DNA of 64,000 bases from Leucobacter chromiireducens subsp. chromiireducens (GTDB lineage: Bacteria; Actinomycetota; Actinomycetes; Actinomycetales; Microbacteriaceae): positions 1 through 64,000 of the forward strand of contig NZ_QYAD01000002.1 of NCBI RefSeq assembly GCF_016758255.1. The letters run 5' to 3'. Shown here piece after piece: positions 26,416 through 35,608 of the stretch (its first letter is position 1; every line of letters starts with the position of its first letter). A program made the translations under genes and the position numbers. The notes under the pieces were generated by a model. The model had not been told where the DNA came from. It worked only from the letters and a program-made list of their open reading frames with translations, and ran no database searches.

Positions 26416-27632
26416 GCGACCTGGCTCCCTTCAAACCGCGCGAGCGCCTGCTCGGCAACCTTCTGCGCGTCGTAGTCGAACACCGCGCTGCGGCGGAAAT
26501 CGCGCCCCACCCGCAGATCAGCATCGCGCTTCGCGAGGTCGGTGAACTCGTGCTGCGCATCGAACATCCAACCGGATCGCCGCGAGCCGTGCTGCAGGAT
26601 CGCGGTGCGCTGCATGCGCACGGCGGTGTAGCGGCGGAACGCCTCCGGAATGTCTGCCACGGTCTTCGCGGCCTTCAAGAACGTTGCGAGGGCCATGCTG
26701 TCCTCGATCGCCTGGTTGACGCCCTGCCCCTGGTGGGGGAGCATCGTGTGCGCGGCGTCGCCGAGCAGCACAATGGGCCCGCGCGACCAGTTGGTCAGCG
26801 GCTCGTGATCGAACAGCCCCCACCAGAACGTCTGGTCGATGGCGCTGATGAACTCCTTCAGCTGGGGATCCCAGATGTCCGACGCGTACTCGGCTGCGAG
26901 CTCGCTCACCTCGGCCGGGCCCGACCAGGGGCCGTGCAGTGGCCGGTCGCTCGGCACGCCCGCAACGAAGTTGAAGAGCTTGCGCTGCTGCAGCGGGTAA
27001 CACATGAAGTGGCGCTGATCGCCCATCCACACTTGGCTGATCATGGGCCAGTCCGCGGGCAGACGCGACGCGTCGACCACACCGCGGTACACGATGTAGC
27101 CGGAGTACACGGGCTGGGGGAACTGACCTACGGACCTCCGCACGACGGAGTGGATGCCATCGGCACCCACCACCGCGTCGAACTCCTCGGTGACGCCGTT
27201 CTCGAACTCGAGCCGCACCCCGGCTCCCGCCTCGTGCACGGCGGCCAGCTTGTGGCCGAGGCGAATGGTGGCGGGGGCCACCTCGGAGGCGAGGACGTCG
27301 ATGAGGTCGGGCCGGTACATGCCGATGTTGCGGTACTGCTTCGCCGAGTCCTCCCACGCCGCATCGGTGACGAGCTCGCCCATCGACCCCTGGTAGACAC
27401 CATGCCCATCGGGCACCGCGCCCGCGCACCGCACGCGCTCGAGCACACCGAGAACATCGAGCACGCGCTGCGCGTTCGGCGCGACGGTGACGCCCGCGCC
27501 CACCTCGCCGAGCTTGCTCGCCTGCTCAAAGATGGTCACCTCGACGCCGGCGATTCTTGTCAGCGCGATCGCGGCCGTGAGACCGCCCATCCCGCCGCCA
27601 ATAATCGCGACCCTGGTGGATTGACTGACCAT
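26412..27632 (-). CDS. FAD-dependent hydroxylase (salicylate/3-hydroxybenzoate hydroxylase type)
   Basis: The 406-residue group A flavoprotein monooxygenase shows all three family motifs: IIGGGMGGLTAAIAL (FAD ADP-binding), VVGADGIHSVVRR (DG motif) and VLLGDAAHTMLPHQGQGVNQ (GD motif). Such enzymes hydroxylate aromatic acids using NAD(P)H and O2. Overall it is closest in style to NahG and 3-hydroxybenzoate 6-hydroxylase; the exact substrate is not readable. The start is fixed by AAAGGAG upstream of ATG. Neighbours are an MHS importer 22 bases upstream and a Rossmann reductase downstream. No ring-cleavage dioxygenase is present in the window, so the pathway is incomplete here. Confidence 0.85.
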   Translation of the reverse strand: MVSQSTRVAIIGGGMGGLTAAIALTRIAGVEVTIFEQASKLGEVGAGVTVAPNAQRVLDVLGVLERVRCAGAVPDGHGVYQGSMGELVTDAAWEDSAKQYRNIGMYRPDLIDVLASEVAPATIRLGHKLAAVHEAGAGVRLEFENGVTEEFDAVVGADGIHSVVRRSVGQFPQPVYSGYIVYRGVVDASRLPADWPMISQVWMGDQRHFMCYPLQQRKLFNFVAGVPSDRPLHGPWSGPAEVSELAAEYASDIWDPQLKEFISAIDQTFWWGLFDHEPLTNWSRGPIVLLGDAAHTMLPHQGQGVNQAIEDSMALATFLKAAKTVADIPEAFRRYTAVRMQRTAILQHGSRRSGWMFDAQHEFTDLAKRDADLRVGRDFRRSAVFDYDAQKVAEQALARFEGSQVA

Positions 27633-27654
27633 GATGACTCCTTTGAACTGCTGG

Positions 27655-29031
27655 TCAACGGGTGTGCGCAAGCTCGCGCGCGGGCGCGGGCTGTGAGAAC
27701 ATGGTGGCGCCGGTGGCCTGCTCGACCTCGTGGTCTGGGCCGAGCGGAATGCCTGGCCGGTCGCGCAGGCAGAGCGTCGCAATGCCGCCGAGCAGCGACG
27801 CAGCGAGCAGGTAAGCCGACACGGCCGCGGTGGAGCCGGTGGTCTCGAGCAGCATCTGCGCAATCAGGGGCGCAAACGCGCCGCCCAGGATGGCGCCGAG
27901 CGCGTACGTGATCGAGACGCCCGAGAATCGGATCGAGGCGGGGAAGATCTCCGAGTACCACGCCGCGAGCGGGCCGTAGGTGAGGCCGAGGCTCGTGGAA
28001 ATGAGCACGAGCGCGGTGTAGAGCCCGGCGAGCCCGCCGGTGTCGACCAGCCAGAAGATGGGGAACACGATCGCGGCCTGCAGCGCGAAACCGATGAGGA
28101 AGGTGGTGCGGCGGCCGATCTTGTCTGCAAGATACCCGGCGAGAAGGGTCGAGAAGAACCACAGGAATGCGGCGACCGAGGCGGCGACGAGCACGGCGGT
28201 CGTGTCGATGCTCTGCACGTTGATCGCGTAGTTGTTGAGGAAGCCGCCCGTGGTCATGTACCCGAGCGCGCCGTTGCCCGCGAAGACGAGGGCGGCGAGG
28301 AGCACGAGGTGCCAGTGATTCTTGAACAGCTGCACGATGGGCACGCTGCTCTGCTTGCCGCGCTCGGCGATCTCGGTGAACACGGGGCTCTCCTCGACCG
28401 AGCGGCGAATCACAAACCCCACAACGATGAGCACGATGCTCACGAGGAACGGAATGCGCCAGCCCCACTCGAGGTACGCGGCGCCGGGGGAGATCACGCC
28501 CGTCATAAGCGCGGTCACGCCCGAGGCGAGCAGGAAGCCGAGCGGCACCCCGAGCTGCGGCCAGGACCCCGCGCGACCGCGACGATCGGCGGGGGCGTGC
28601 TCGACGGCCATGAGCACGGCGCCGCCCCACTCGCCACCGGCGGACAGTCCCTGCAAGATGCGGAGGACGAGGAGGAGGATGGGAGCCGCGATCCCGATCT
28701 GAGCGAATGTGGGCAGCACGCCGATGAGCGTGGTGGCCGCGCCCATGAGCACGAGTGTGATGACGAGCACCGCGCGGCGGCCGATCACGTCCCCGAAGTG
28801 GCCAGCGAGGAACGCGCCGAGCGGGCGGAACAGGAACGAGATGCCCACGGTGGCGAGCGAGAGCAGCAGGCCGATCTCCTTTCCCGCGGGCTCGAAGAAC
28901 AGCTGCGCGAACACGAGGCCGGCGCTCGTGGCGTAGATGAAGAAGTCGTACCACTCGATGGTGGTGCCGATGATGGTGGCAAACGCGACCCTGCGAAGCG
29001 AGGTGGGCGCGCCGGAGGCGGGTGTAGACAT
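27655..29031 (-). CDS. MFS transporter, metabolite:H+ symporter (MHS) family
   Basis: The 458-residue, 12-helix protein begins with the MHS hallmark FATIIGTTIEWYDFFIYATS. It also has FRPLGAFLAGHFGDVIGRR (loop 2-3 motif) and RILQGLSAGGEWGGAVLMAVEH, all typical of ShiA/KgtP/ProP-like organic-acid importers. It is the first gene of the hydroxylase operon and diverges from a LysR gene, so it probably imports the hydroxylase substrate or a related aromatic acid. AGGGA precedes the ATG. Confidence 0.87.
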   Translation of the reverse strand: MSTPASGAPTSLRRVAFATIIGTTIEWYDFFIYATSAGLVFAQLFFEPAGKEIGLLLSLATVGISFLFRPLGAFLAGHFGDVIGRRAVLVITLVLMGAATTLIGVLPTFAQIGIAAPILLLVLRILQGLSAGGEWGGAVLMAVEHAPADRRGRAGSWPQLGVPLGFLLASGVTALMTGVISPGAAYLEWGWRIPFLVSIVLIVVGFVIRRSVEESPVFTEIAERGKQSSVPIVQLFKNHWHLVLLAALVFAGNGALGYMTTGGFLNNYAINVQSIDTTAVLVAASVAAFLWFFSTLLAGYLADKIGRRTTFLIGFALQAAIVFPIFWLVDTGGLAGLYTALVLISTSLGLTYGPLAAWYSEIFPASIRFSGVSITYALGAILGGAFAPLIAQMLLETTGSTAAVSAYLLAASLLGGIATLCLRDRPGIPLGPDHEVEQATGATMFSQPAPARELAHTR

Positions 29032-29216
29032 CGTGATCCCTAACGTCGTTGTCGGGCGTGAACGTGGTGGTGCGGGCAGGCCGGTGAGCGGCTTCCCCGG
29101 CGGTCAGGGAGACGCTGCCTCTCAATGGTGGCGGCGATGTCTCTGCGTGTAAATCACAGTAATATGAGGAACTAATTTGGTTTGATGAAAGAAACAGATC
29201 GGGATCGGGGATGGTC

Positions 29217-30158
29217 ATGAGTGACGTGAGCCTGCGCCAGCTGGAGCTCTTCGCTGCGCTGCCGAACTTCACCACGCTGAGTGCCGCGGCCGCACACCTG
29301 CACATCTCGGAGTCGGCGCTGTCGCAGGCGATCACGGCGCTCGAGCGCTCGGTGGGAGAGCAGCTGTGCGTGCGGCGCAAGGCGCGCGGGCTGACGCTCA
29401 CGCCAACCGGGGTGGAGTTCGCGCGGCAGGCGCGGCAGATCGTCACCGACACCCGGGAGCTTGTGCTGAGCGCCGGGCGCGGGGAGGAGCTGCGTGGGCC
29501 CGTGAAGCTCGGGTGCTACTCGACGTTCGCCTCGAACGTGATGCCGTCGCTGCTCGAGGAGTTTCCGAAGCGGCATCCCGGTGTGCAGATCGAGATTATG
29601 GTCGGCACGAACGAGCAGCTGCTCGCCGCGCTCGAGGGCGGGCGGCTCGACGTCGCGCTCGTGTACGACGTGTCGCTGCCCACCGGCCTGCGGAAGCGCA
29701 ACATCTACGGCACCCAGCTCGAGGCCCACCTGCACCCCGAGCACCCGCTCGCGCGCGCCGAGGCGCTCGACCTCGCAGACCTCGCCGACGAGCCGTACAT
29801 CCAGTTCGACGCGACCCCGGGCACCACGAACGTGCTCGACGCGTTTGCCGCGCGCGGCCTCGAACCCGTGATCGCCGCGAGCGTCACTGAGATTGGGCTC
29901 GTCCAGGCGCTCGTGGCGCGCGGTCTCGGCTATGGCCTGCTCATGTCGCGGCCGAATCTCGTGCCGCTCAGCCTCGAGGGAAAGCCGATTGTCACTCGGC
30001 CGCTCGACCCGCCTGTCACCGTGTCGCACGTGGTGGGAATCTGGCCGCGGGACACCTGGCTCACGCCGCGGGCATCGGCGCTGCTCGACTTCGCGGAGGA
30101 GACATTTGGGGCGCCTGACCAACGCTCAGAGCAGATCATCAGATGTACTTTAGGCTAG
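29217..30158 (+). CDS. LysR-type transcriptional regulator
   Basis: The 313-residue protein has an N-terminal winged HTH (LRQLELFAALPNFTTLSAAA, then SESALSQAITALERSVGEQL) and a C-terminal ligand-binding domain. It diverges from the MHS importer-hydroxylase-reductase operon, the usual arrangement for a LysR activator of its neighbour's catabolic genes. ATG 29211 is an alternative start two codons upstream. Its last codons lie inside the DtxR-like box for the downstream siderophore operon, so the two units are tightly packed. Confidence 0.87.
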   Translation: MSDVSLRQLELFAALPNFTTLSAAAAHLHISESALSQAITALERSVGEQLCVRRKARGLTLTPTGVEFARQARQIVTDTRELVLSAGRGEELRGPVKLGCYSTFASNVMPSLLEEFPKRHPGVQIEIMVGTNEQLLAALEGGRLDVALVYDVSLPTGLRKRNIYGTQLEAHLHPEHPLARAEALDLADLADEPYIQFDATPGTTNVLDAFAARGLEPVIAASVTEIGLVQALVARGLGYGLLMSRPNLVPLSLEGKPIVTRPLDPPVTVSHVVGIWPRDTWLTPRASALLDFAEETFGAPDQRSEQIIRCTLG

Positions 30159-30168
30159 CCTTGGCCAC
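30150..30168 (+). promoter_or_regulatory. DtxR/IdeR-like iron box upstream of siderophore operon 1
   Basis: The sequence TTAGGCTAGCCTTGGCCAC contains a perfect AGGCTAGCCT palindrome at 30152-30161 and matches 11 of 19 positions of the DtxR consensus. It lies 26 bases before the substrate-binding protein gene and overlaps the LysR stop codon. Repression by an iron-loaded DtxR-family protein is inferred; no such regulator is in the window. Confidence 0.6.
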
Positions 30169-30194
30169 GGAAATTCCCACCGCTAAGGAGCCTC

Positions 30195-31247
30195 ATGTCT
30201 TCGCACCACCCCCGCATCGCGCGCCGCTCGCTCGGCGCGCTCGCCGCACTCACCGCCGCAGCGTTCGCGTTCACGGCCTGCGCGGCGTCGCCCTCGGCCA
30301 CGGAAGACGCGGGCGGGGGAGCAGCCTCGGGTGACGGGGTATTCCCCGCGAGCGTCGAGCATGTGTATGGCACGACCGAGATCCCGGCCGAGCCCACGAA
30401 GGTGGCCACGATCGGGTGGGGCAGCTTCGACGCGGCGATCGCTCTCGGTGTGGTGCCCGTGTCGATCGGCAAGGCGACCTTCGGCGGCGACGCCGAGGGC
30501 TTCCTCCCCTGGACGAAGGAAGCGATAGAGGACGCGGGTGCGGAGCTCCCCGCTCTGCATGACGAGCTCGACGGCGCCCCCTACGAGGTGCTCGCCGACG
30601 CCGGAGTCGATCTGATCCTCGGCACGAACTCGGGCATGAGCGAGCAGGAGTACACGACGCTCAGCAAGGTCGCCCCCACCGTCGCCTACGAAAAGACCCC
30701 GTGGGGCACGCCGTGGCGTGACAACACCCGCATGGTCGGCGAAGCGCTCGGCAAGCCCGAGGCAGCCGCGAAGCTCATTGCCGACACGGAGAAGTTCACC
30801 GACACCGAGATGGCGAAGTACCCGGACGTTGCGGGCAAGACCGCCATGGTGATCTGGGTGGACGCGAAGGATCCCGGCAAGGTGCAGTACTACACGCCGA
30901 ACGACACCCGCCTCCAGTACCTCACCGACCTCGGCATGACGATCGCCCCGTCGATCGAGAAGCTCTCGGAGGGATCCGAGGAGTTCGTCTCCACGATCAG
31001 CGCCGAGGAGGCCGACAAGCTCGACGCCGATCTCGCCGTCGTGTTCGTGCAGGGTGGCGGCGACCTCTCCACGCTGAAGAACGATCCGCTGCTCAGCAAG
31101 ATCCCCGCCGTCGCATCGGGCGCGCTCGCCTACGTTGATGACGACGCGCAGCTCATGGCCATCTCCTCGCCCACCCCGCTGTCGATCCCGTGGGCGCTGC
31201 CCGCCTACGCGAAGCTGCTCGGCGAGGCCGCCGCACAGGTCAAGTGA
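30195..31247 (+). CDS. Iron-siderophore ABC transporter substrate-binding lipoprotein
   Basis: The 350-residue FecB/FhuD-type protein has a lipoprotein signal peptide ending in lipobox FTAC. A mature domain (residues about 50-345) follows, with VEHVYGTTEIPAEPTKVATI and later PYEVLADAGVDLILGTNSGM, features of class III periplasmic-binding folds for ferric chelates. It is the first gene of an operon whose later genes overlap at GTGA/ATGA junctions. AAGGAG precedes the ATG, and a DtxR-like box lies just upstream. The chelate (hydroxamate, catecholate or other) cannot be told from sequence. Confidence 0.9.
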   Translation: MSSHHPRIARRSLGALAALTAAAFAFTACAASPSATEDAGGGAASGDGVFPASVEHVYGTTEIPAEPTKVATIGWGSFDAAIALGVVPVSIGKATFGGDAEGFLPWTKEAIEDAGAELPALHDELDGAPYEVLADAGVDLILGTNSGMSEQEYTTLSKVAPTVAYEKTPWGTPWRDNTRMVGEALGKPEAAAKLIADTEKFTDTEMAKYPDVAGKTAMVIWVDAKDPGKVQYYTPNDTRLQYLTDLGMTIAPSIEKLSEGSEEFVSTISAEEADKLDADLAVVFVQGGGDLSTLKNDPLLSKIPAVASGALAYVDDDAQLMAISSPTPLSIPWALPAYAKLLGEAAAQVK

Positions 31248-32287
31248 CCCGCACCACCACCGCACCGCACCGGGGCGAGGAGCGCCGCCGTGCGCGCCTC
31301 GCCCCGGTCTGGGTGGTGGGCATCGCGATCGCGGCGGTGGCGCTCGCCGCAGTGCTCTCGCTGACCATCGGGGTGCGCGATGTGCCGCTCGCGTCCGTGT
31401 GGACCGCGCTGACCGTTGGCGACACGCAGAACATCGAGCAGGCGGCCGTGCTCGCTCGCATCCCCACCACCGTCACCGGCCTCGTCGTCGGGGCCGCGCT
31501 CGGCGTTGGCGGCGCGCTCATGCAGGGGATGGCGCGCAACCCGCTCGCGGATCCCGGTCTGCTCGGTGTGAATGCTGGCGCCTCCCTTTTCGTGGTGCTC
31601 GGCATGAGCCTCCTGGGGCTCGAGGCGCCGCTCGCCATCGTCTGGTGCGCGCTCGCCGGCGCCGCGGTCGCCGTGCTCGTCGGCTACGGCGCCGCAAGCG
31701 CGAGCCCATCGGGGGCAACACCCGTGACGCTCGCGCTCGCGGGTGCGGCCGTTGCGGCGATCGCCGCCTCGGTGATCTCTGCGATCCTGATCACCGATCA
31801 GTCCACCCTGGAGAGCTTCCGCTTCTGGCAGATTGGCTCGCTCACCGCGGGCAACCTCGGCACCATCGCGCAGCTCTCGGGCTTCCTTGGGGTGGGCGCC
31901 GTCGTTGCGCTCCTCTGCGCGGGCGGACTCAACGGGCTCGCGCTCGGCGACGACGTGGCGCGCGGGCTCGGCGTACGTGTGGGGCTCATCCGCACGCTCG
32001 CCGCGCTCGCGGTCGTGCTGCTGTGCGGCACGGCGACCGCCATTGCGGGCCCCATCGCCTTCGTCGGTCTCGCCGTACCCCACGCGGTGCGCCTCATCGC
32101 GGGCAGCGACTATCGCGTGGTCGTGCCGCTCTCCGCGCTCACGGGCGCCGCGTTCCTTCTTGTGTGCGACGTGGTGGGCCGGCTCATCGCGCGCCCCGGC
32201 CTGATCGAGGTGGGCATCGTCACCGCGGTGATCGGCGCCCCCATCTTCATCCTGCTCCTCCAGCGGCGGAAGGCGGTGGGACTGTGA
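31244..32287 (+). CDS. FecCD-family siderophore permease subunit 1
   Basis: The 347-residue polytopic protein of the BtuC/FecCD family contains GALMQGMARNPLADPGLLGV, the hallmark Q-x-x-x-R-N-P-L-A-D-P segment, and GPIAFVGLAVPHAVRLIAG, the loop that contacts the ATPase. The GTG start overlaps the binding-protein stop (GTGA). It pairs with the next gene to form the membrane channel. Confidence 0.9.
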   Translation: MTRTTTAPHRGEERRRARLAPVWVVGIAIAAVALAAVLSLTIGVRDVPLASVWTALTVGDTQNIEQAAVLARIPTTVTGLVVGAALGVGGALMQGMARNPLADPGLLGVNAGASLFVVLGMSLLGLEAPLAIVWCALAGAAVAVLVGYGAASASPSGATPVTLALAGAAVAAIAASVISAILITDQSTLESFRFWQIGSLTAGNLGTIAQLSGFLGVGAVVALLCAGGLNGLALGDDVARGLGVRVGLIRTLAALAVVLLCGTATAIAGPIAFVGLAVPHAVRLIAGSDYRVVVPLSALTGAAFLLVCDVVGRLIARPGLIEVGIVTAVIGAPIFILLLQRRKAVGL

Positions 32288-33309
32288 GCGAACAGCTCGC
32301 CACGCGACTGCGTGGATCCCGATCCGCGCGCGTGCGCCGCGATGCACTCGTCTGCGCAGCCCTCGCGCTCCTCATCCTTGCGCTCATGGGCGTCTCGCTC
32401 GTGTGGGGCAACTCCGTCACGCCCCTCGGCGACGTCTTCCGTGTGCTCGCGGGAGAGGAGGTGCCCGGCGCCTCGTTCGTGGTGGGGGAGCTGCGCGTGC
32501 CGCGCACCCTCGGTGCGCTCGCCGCCGGTATGGCGTTCGGCCTCGGCGGCACGCTCTTCCAGACCATGCTGCGCAATGTGCTTGCGAGCCCCGACGTGAT
32601 CGGCATCTCGGCCGGCGCGAGCGCGGCCGCCGTGATTGCGATCGGCCTCTTCGGGGCATCCGGTCTGGTGGTTTCGGGTGTCGCGGTGCTCGGCGCGCTC
32701 GGCGCCGCCCTCATCGTGTGGGTGTGCGCGTACCGCCGCGGGCTCTCGGGCATTCGCTTCGTGCTCGTCGGCATCGCGGTGGCGGCCGCGCTGCAGGCGG
32801 TGATCAACTACGTGCTCACCCGCAGCGATGTGAAGGGCGCGCAGGACGCGGTCGTGTGGATGACTGGGTCACTGAGTCGCAGCCTGTGGGATCAGCTCGG
32901 CCCCACCCTGCCCGTGCTCGCCGTGCTCATCGCCGCGGGGTTGCTCGCCGCCTCCCGACTGCAGACCCTGCGTCTCGGCGACGACACCGCGGCGGCGCTC
33001 GGCGTGCGCGTCCAGTGGGCGCGGCTCGGCATCATCCTCTGCGGCGTGCTGCTGATTGCCGTGGCCACCTCGCTCACCGGTCCGATCGCGTTCGTCGCCT
33101 TCCTCGCTGGTCCGATCGCCATGCGACTCGTGCGGCGGCCGGAATCCGTGCCGATCGCCGCGGCGCTCGTTGGCGCGCTCCTGGTGCTCGGTGGCGACGT
33201 GGTGGCCCAGCACCTCGCGCCGGCGGTGCTGCCCGTCGGCGTGGTGACGGGCATTCTCGGCGCCCCCTACCTCCTGTTCCTGCTCATGAGAGGACGCACC
33301 CGCGTATGA
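32284..33309 (+). CDS. FecCD-family siderophore permease subunit 2
   Basis: This is the second BtuC/FecCD-type permease (341 residues), with GTLFQTMLRNVLASPDVIGI and GPIAFVAFLAGPIAMRLVRR in the expected places. It begins at GTG overlapping the stop of subunit 1 and ends in an ATGA overlap with the ATPase gene. The N-P-L-A motif reads N-V-L-A here, as is common in the second partner of such heterodimers. Confidence 0.9.
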   Translation: MSEQLATRLRGSRSARVRRDALVCAALALLILALMGVSLVWGNSVTPLGDVFRVLAGEEVPGASFVVGELRVPRTLGALAAGMAFGLGGTLFQTMLRNVLASPDVIGISAGASAAAVIAIGLFGASGLVVSGVAVLGALGAALIVWVCAYRRGLSGIRFVLVGIAVAAALQAVINYVLTRSDVKGAQDAVVWMTGSLSRSLWDQLGPTLPVLAVLIAAGLLAASRLQTLRLGDDTAAALGVRVQWARLGIILCGVLLIAVATSLTGPIAFVAFLAGPIAMRLVRRPESVPIAAALVGALLVLGGDVVAQHLAPAVLPVGVVTGILGAPYLLFLLMRGRTRV

Positions 33310-34103
33310 CTCACTCGCTTCTCGCGCGCGAACTTGTTGTCGGTTACGACGCGGAGCCCATCATCGATGGGCTCGACCTCGAGCTGCCCGGCAGCGGGGT
33401 CACCATGATCGTGGGCGGCAACGGCTGCGGCAAATCGACGCTGCTGCGCGCGCTCGCCCGGCTCCTGCGCCCGCGTGGGGGATCGGTGCTGCTCGATGGC
33501 CAGCAGATTTCGCAGCTGTCCACCAAGCAAGTGGCGCGCATCATCGGCCTGCTGCCGCAGGCGCCCATTGCGCCCGACGGCATCACCGTCGCCGAGCTCG
33601 TGGATCGCGGGCGCACCCCACACCGTGGTGCACTCGGTCGACGCGGCACGGGTGACGACGCGGTGGTGGCCGAGGCGCTCGATCTCACGGGCATGAGTGA
33701 GTTTGCGGAGCGCGGGGTCGACGAGCTCTCCGGCGGCCAGCGGCAGCGCGCGTGGGTGGCCATGGCGCTCGCCCAAGAGCCAGACATTCTGCTGCTCGAC
33801 GAGCCGACCACCTACCTTGATCTCGCCCACCAGGTGGACGTGCTCGAACTGCTCGTGCGCCTGTCACGCGAGCGCGGCACCCAGGTAGTCGTGGTGCTGC
33901 ACGAGCTGAACCTCGCCACCCGCTACGCGGACCACCTGATCGCCATGTCGGGCGGTGCGATCGTGGCGCAGGGCCGCCCCGCGGACATCATCACCGTGGA
34001 GCTGGTGCGCGAGGTGTTTGGGCTCGACACCGTGATCTGCCCCGATCCCGTCGCGGGCACCCCGATGATTGTGCCCGTCGGTTCGGCGCGGAGCGCCGCA
34101 TGA
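33306..34103 (+). CDS. Iron-siderophore ABC transporter ATPase
   Basis: The 265-residue FepC/FecE-type ATPase has Walker A GGNGCGKST, Q-loop LLPQ, signature ELSGGQRQRAWVAMAL, Walker B DILLLDEPTTYLD and an H-loop in VVVVLHELN. All catalytic elements are intact. It drives import by the two preceding permeases and overlaps its neighbours at both ends (ATGA). Confidence 0.93.
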   Translation: MTHSLLARELVVGYDAEPIIDGLDLELPGSGVTMIVGGNGCGKSTLLRALARLLRPRGGSVLLDGQQISQLSTKQVARIIGLLPQAPIAPDGITVAELVDRGRTPHRGALGRRGTGDDAVVAEALDLTGMSEFAERGVDELSGGQRQRAWVAMALAQEPDILLLDEPTTYLDLAHQVDVLELLVRLSRERGTQVVVVLHELNLATRYADHLIAMSGGAIVAQGRPADIITVELVREVFGLDTVICPDPVAGTPMIVPVGSARSAA

Positions 34104-35062
34104 GCGGGCTCGGCGCCTACCGCTTGTTCCGAGTGCGGGTCATCGCCGCGGAGTGGGTGACGCCCAGCTTCGTGCGGGTCACGTTCACGGGCGACGATCT
34201 CGCGGACTTCGGGTTTGTTGGCATCGACCAGCGGGTCAAACTGCTCCTGCCCGACGCGCATGGGGTGCTGCCCGAACTGCGCGGCAGCGACGACTGGTAC
34301 GCGGCGTGGTGTGCGCTGAGCGCCGCCGAGCAGCCGCCCATGCGCACCTACACTCCGCGCATGCTGCGGCCGGCCGATCCCACGACCGGCACACCCGCGA
34401 GCGTGGTCATTGATTTCGCGTGGCACCCCGATCCTGGGCCTGCTGCGGCGTGGGCGGCGCGTGCGCAACCCGGCGACATCGCGGCAATCGTCGGCCCGAA
34501 CGGCGCGTATTCCGCGACCACGCGCGCGGTCGGGTGGCTGCCGCCCCGAGGCGCGAGCCAGCTCCTGCTCGTCGGCGACGAGAGTGCGCTGCCCGCGATC
34601 GCGGCGATCCTCGAAGACCTCGATGCGGCTGCCGCGGTGCGCGTGATTCTCGAGCTGGGCGATCCCCGCGACGCTGCGCTGCTGGGAGACACGAGCGGGG
34701 TGACGGTTGAGGTGCACGAGCGAGGCGACCGGCACTACGGGGAGGCGCTTGTCGCCGCGGTGCAGGCGCTCGATGATCCCGCGTTCCACCCGGCTGCGCG
34801 CGCTGAGGCGGTGCCGACGGCCCGGCCCGAGCTCGAGGACGTTGACCTTGAAGCGACGGTGCTCTGGGAGGTGCCCGGGCTCGACCCGGAGACGGGAATG
34901 CCCGCCGAAGACGATGCCCGTTCGGCCCGCGCCTACGCCTGGCTGGCGGGCGAGGCCGACGCGATCAAGCGCATCCGCCGCGAGCTCGTGGCGGAGCGCG
35001 GTATGCCGCGCGACGCGGTGGCATTCATGGGGTACTGGCGCTTCGGCCGCGCCGAACGCTAG
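34100..35062 (+). CDS. Siderophore-interacting flavoreductase (SIP family)
   Basis: The 320-residue cytoplasmic protein has an FAD-binding barrel (RVTFTGDDLADFGFVGIDQR, then RTYTPRMLRP, the R-x-Y-[ST] flavin motif). An NAD(P)H-binding C-terminal domain follows (LLLVGDESALPAIAAIL, ending FMGYWRFGRAE). SIP proteins such as ViuB and YqjH release iron by reducing ferric siderophores after uptake. The ATGA overlap with the transporter ATPase makes it the last gene of the uptake operon. Confidence 0.88.
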   Translation: MSGLGAYRLFRVRVIAAEWVTPSFVRVTFTGDDLADFGFVGIDQRVKLLLPDAHGVLPELRGSDDWYAAWCALSAAEQPPMRTYTPRMLRPADPTTGTPASVVIDFAWHPDPGPAAAWAARAQPGDIAAIVGPNGAYSATTRAVGWLPPRGASQLLLVGDESALPAIAAILEDLDAAAAVRVILELGDPRDAALLGDTSGVTVEVHERGDRHYGEALVAAVQALDDPAFHPAARAEAVPTARPELEDVDLEATVLWEVPGLDPETGMPAEDDARSARAYAWLAGEADAIKRIRRELVAERGMPRDAVAFMGYWRFGRAER

Positions 35063-35178
35063 CCCGCGTTCGGAGAACTCACAGCTCAGCGAGCAAATCG
35101 CGCACCTTTCGCGTCAGCTTGCGCCTCCTTGGTGTGAAACCCCTCGGCTTTCAGCGCGGGGCTTGTTAGCGTGCTCGC

Positions 35179-35427
35179 ATGAATACATCTGGACCAAGAT
35201 CTTTGCGTGGCGCTCAGCGGCGCTCTGCCGCCGCGCGCCGAGTCGCGGCACCCGCCGGAGGCGCCACCGCAGCAGCGTGGGCGACGCCGAGCGCTCCCAC
35301 TCCTCCCCGTGCGGCGCCCGCGGAGATCTCCCTGGCCGCGGAGTACCGCCTCATGCTTGAACAGGAACGGCGGGCCTACGCACACCCTCGCCAGGATCTG
35401 GACGCTGGCACCTCCGTCGCGAAGTGA
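35179..35427 (+). CDS. Small basic hypothetical protein
   Basis: This is an 82-residue frame with an Ala/Arg/Pro-rich N-terminal half and the more ordered end AEISLAAEYRLMLEQERRAY. I recognise no family. Support for it being real is a -10-like TAGCGT at 35167-35172 placed exactly six bases before the ATG, the same leaderless layout seen at other genes in this window. There is no ribosome-binding site. It could still be a chance frame. Confidence 0.42.
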   Translation: MNTSGPRSLRGAQRRSAAARRVAAPAGGATAAAWATPSAPTPPRAAPAEISLAAEYRLMLEQERRAYAHPRQDLDAGTSVAK

Positions 35428-35537
35428 GCAGAACGCGCATGTTCGGTGCCACCTTGCGACACCTTCCGGGCGTGCCCTGTTCGGCGGGTCATCACCCTGG
35501 TTAATTTGCTCGGGCGAAAGCATCTGAAACAAGAGCA

Positions 35538-35608
35538 TTGCGCGCCACGGGGCGACTCCTCGCGCTGCTGCTCGGGGTCGGCCTGGTCGGGGCAGCCGCC
35601 CCCGCAGC
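35538..35608 (+). pseudogene. Orphan signal-peptide fragment
   Basis: From a TTG at 35538 the plus strand encodes a basic start, a hydrophobic core (LLALLLGVGLVGAAAP) and an AYA cleavage-like site. Then the frame runs into the antisense of the neighbouring truncated gene. It looks like the N terminus of a secreted protein cut off at a recombination junction. Confidence 0.4.

Noticed and set aside
26550..27911. 453-codon plus-strand frame opposite the flavin hydroxylase
   Set aside because: The hydroxylase on the other strand has all three flavoprotein motifs; this frame is its antisense shadow.
27560..29452. 630-codon and 437-codon frames overlapping the MHS transporter on both strands
   Set aside because: Their compositions (strings of Arg, His, Glu, Ala) are typical shadow frames; the 458-residue MHS protein explains the region fully.
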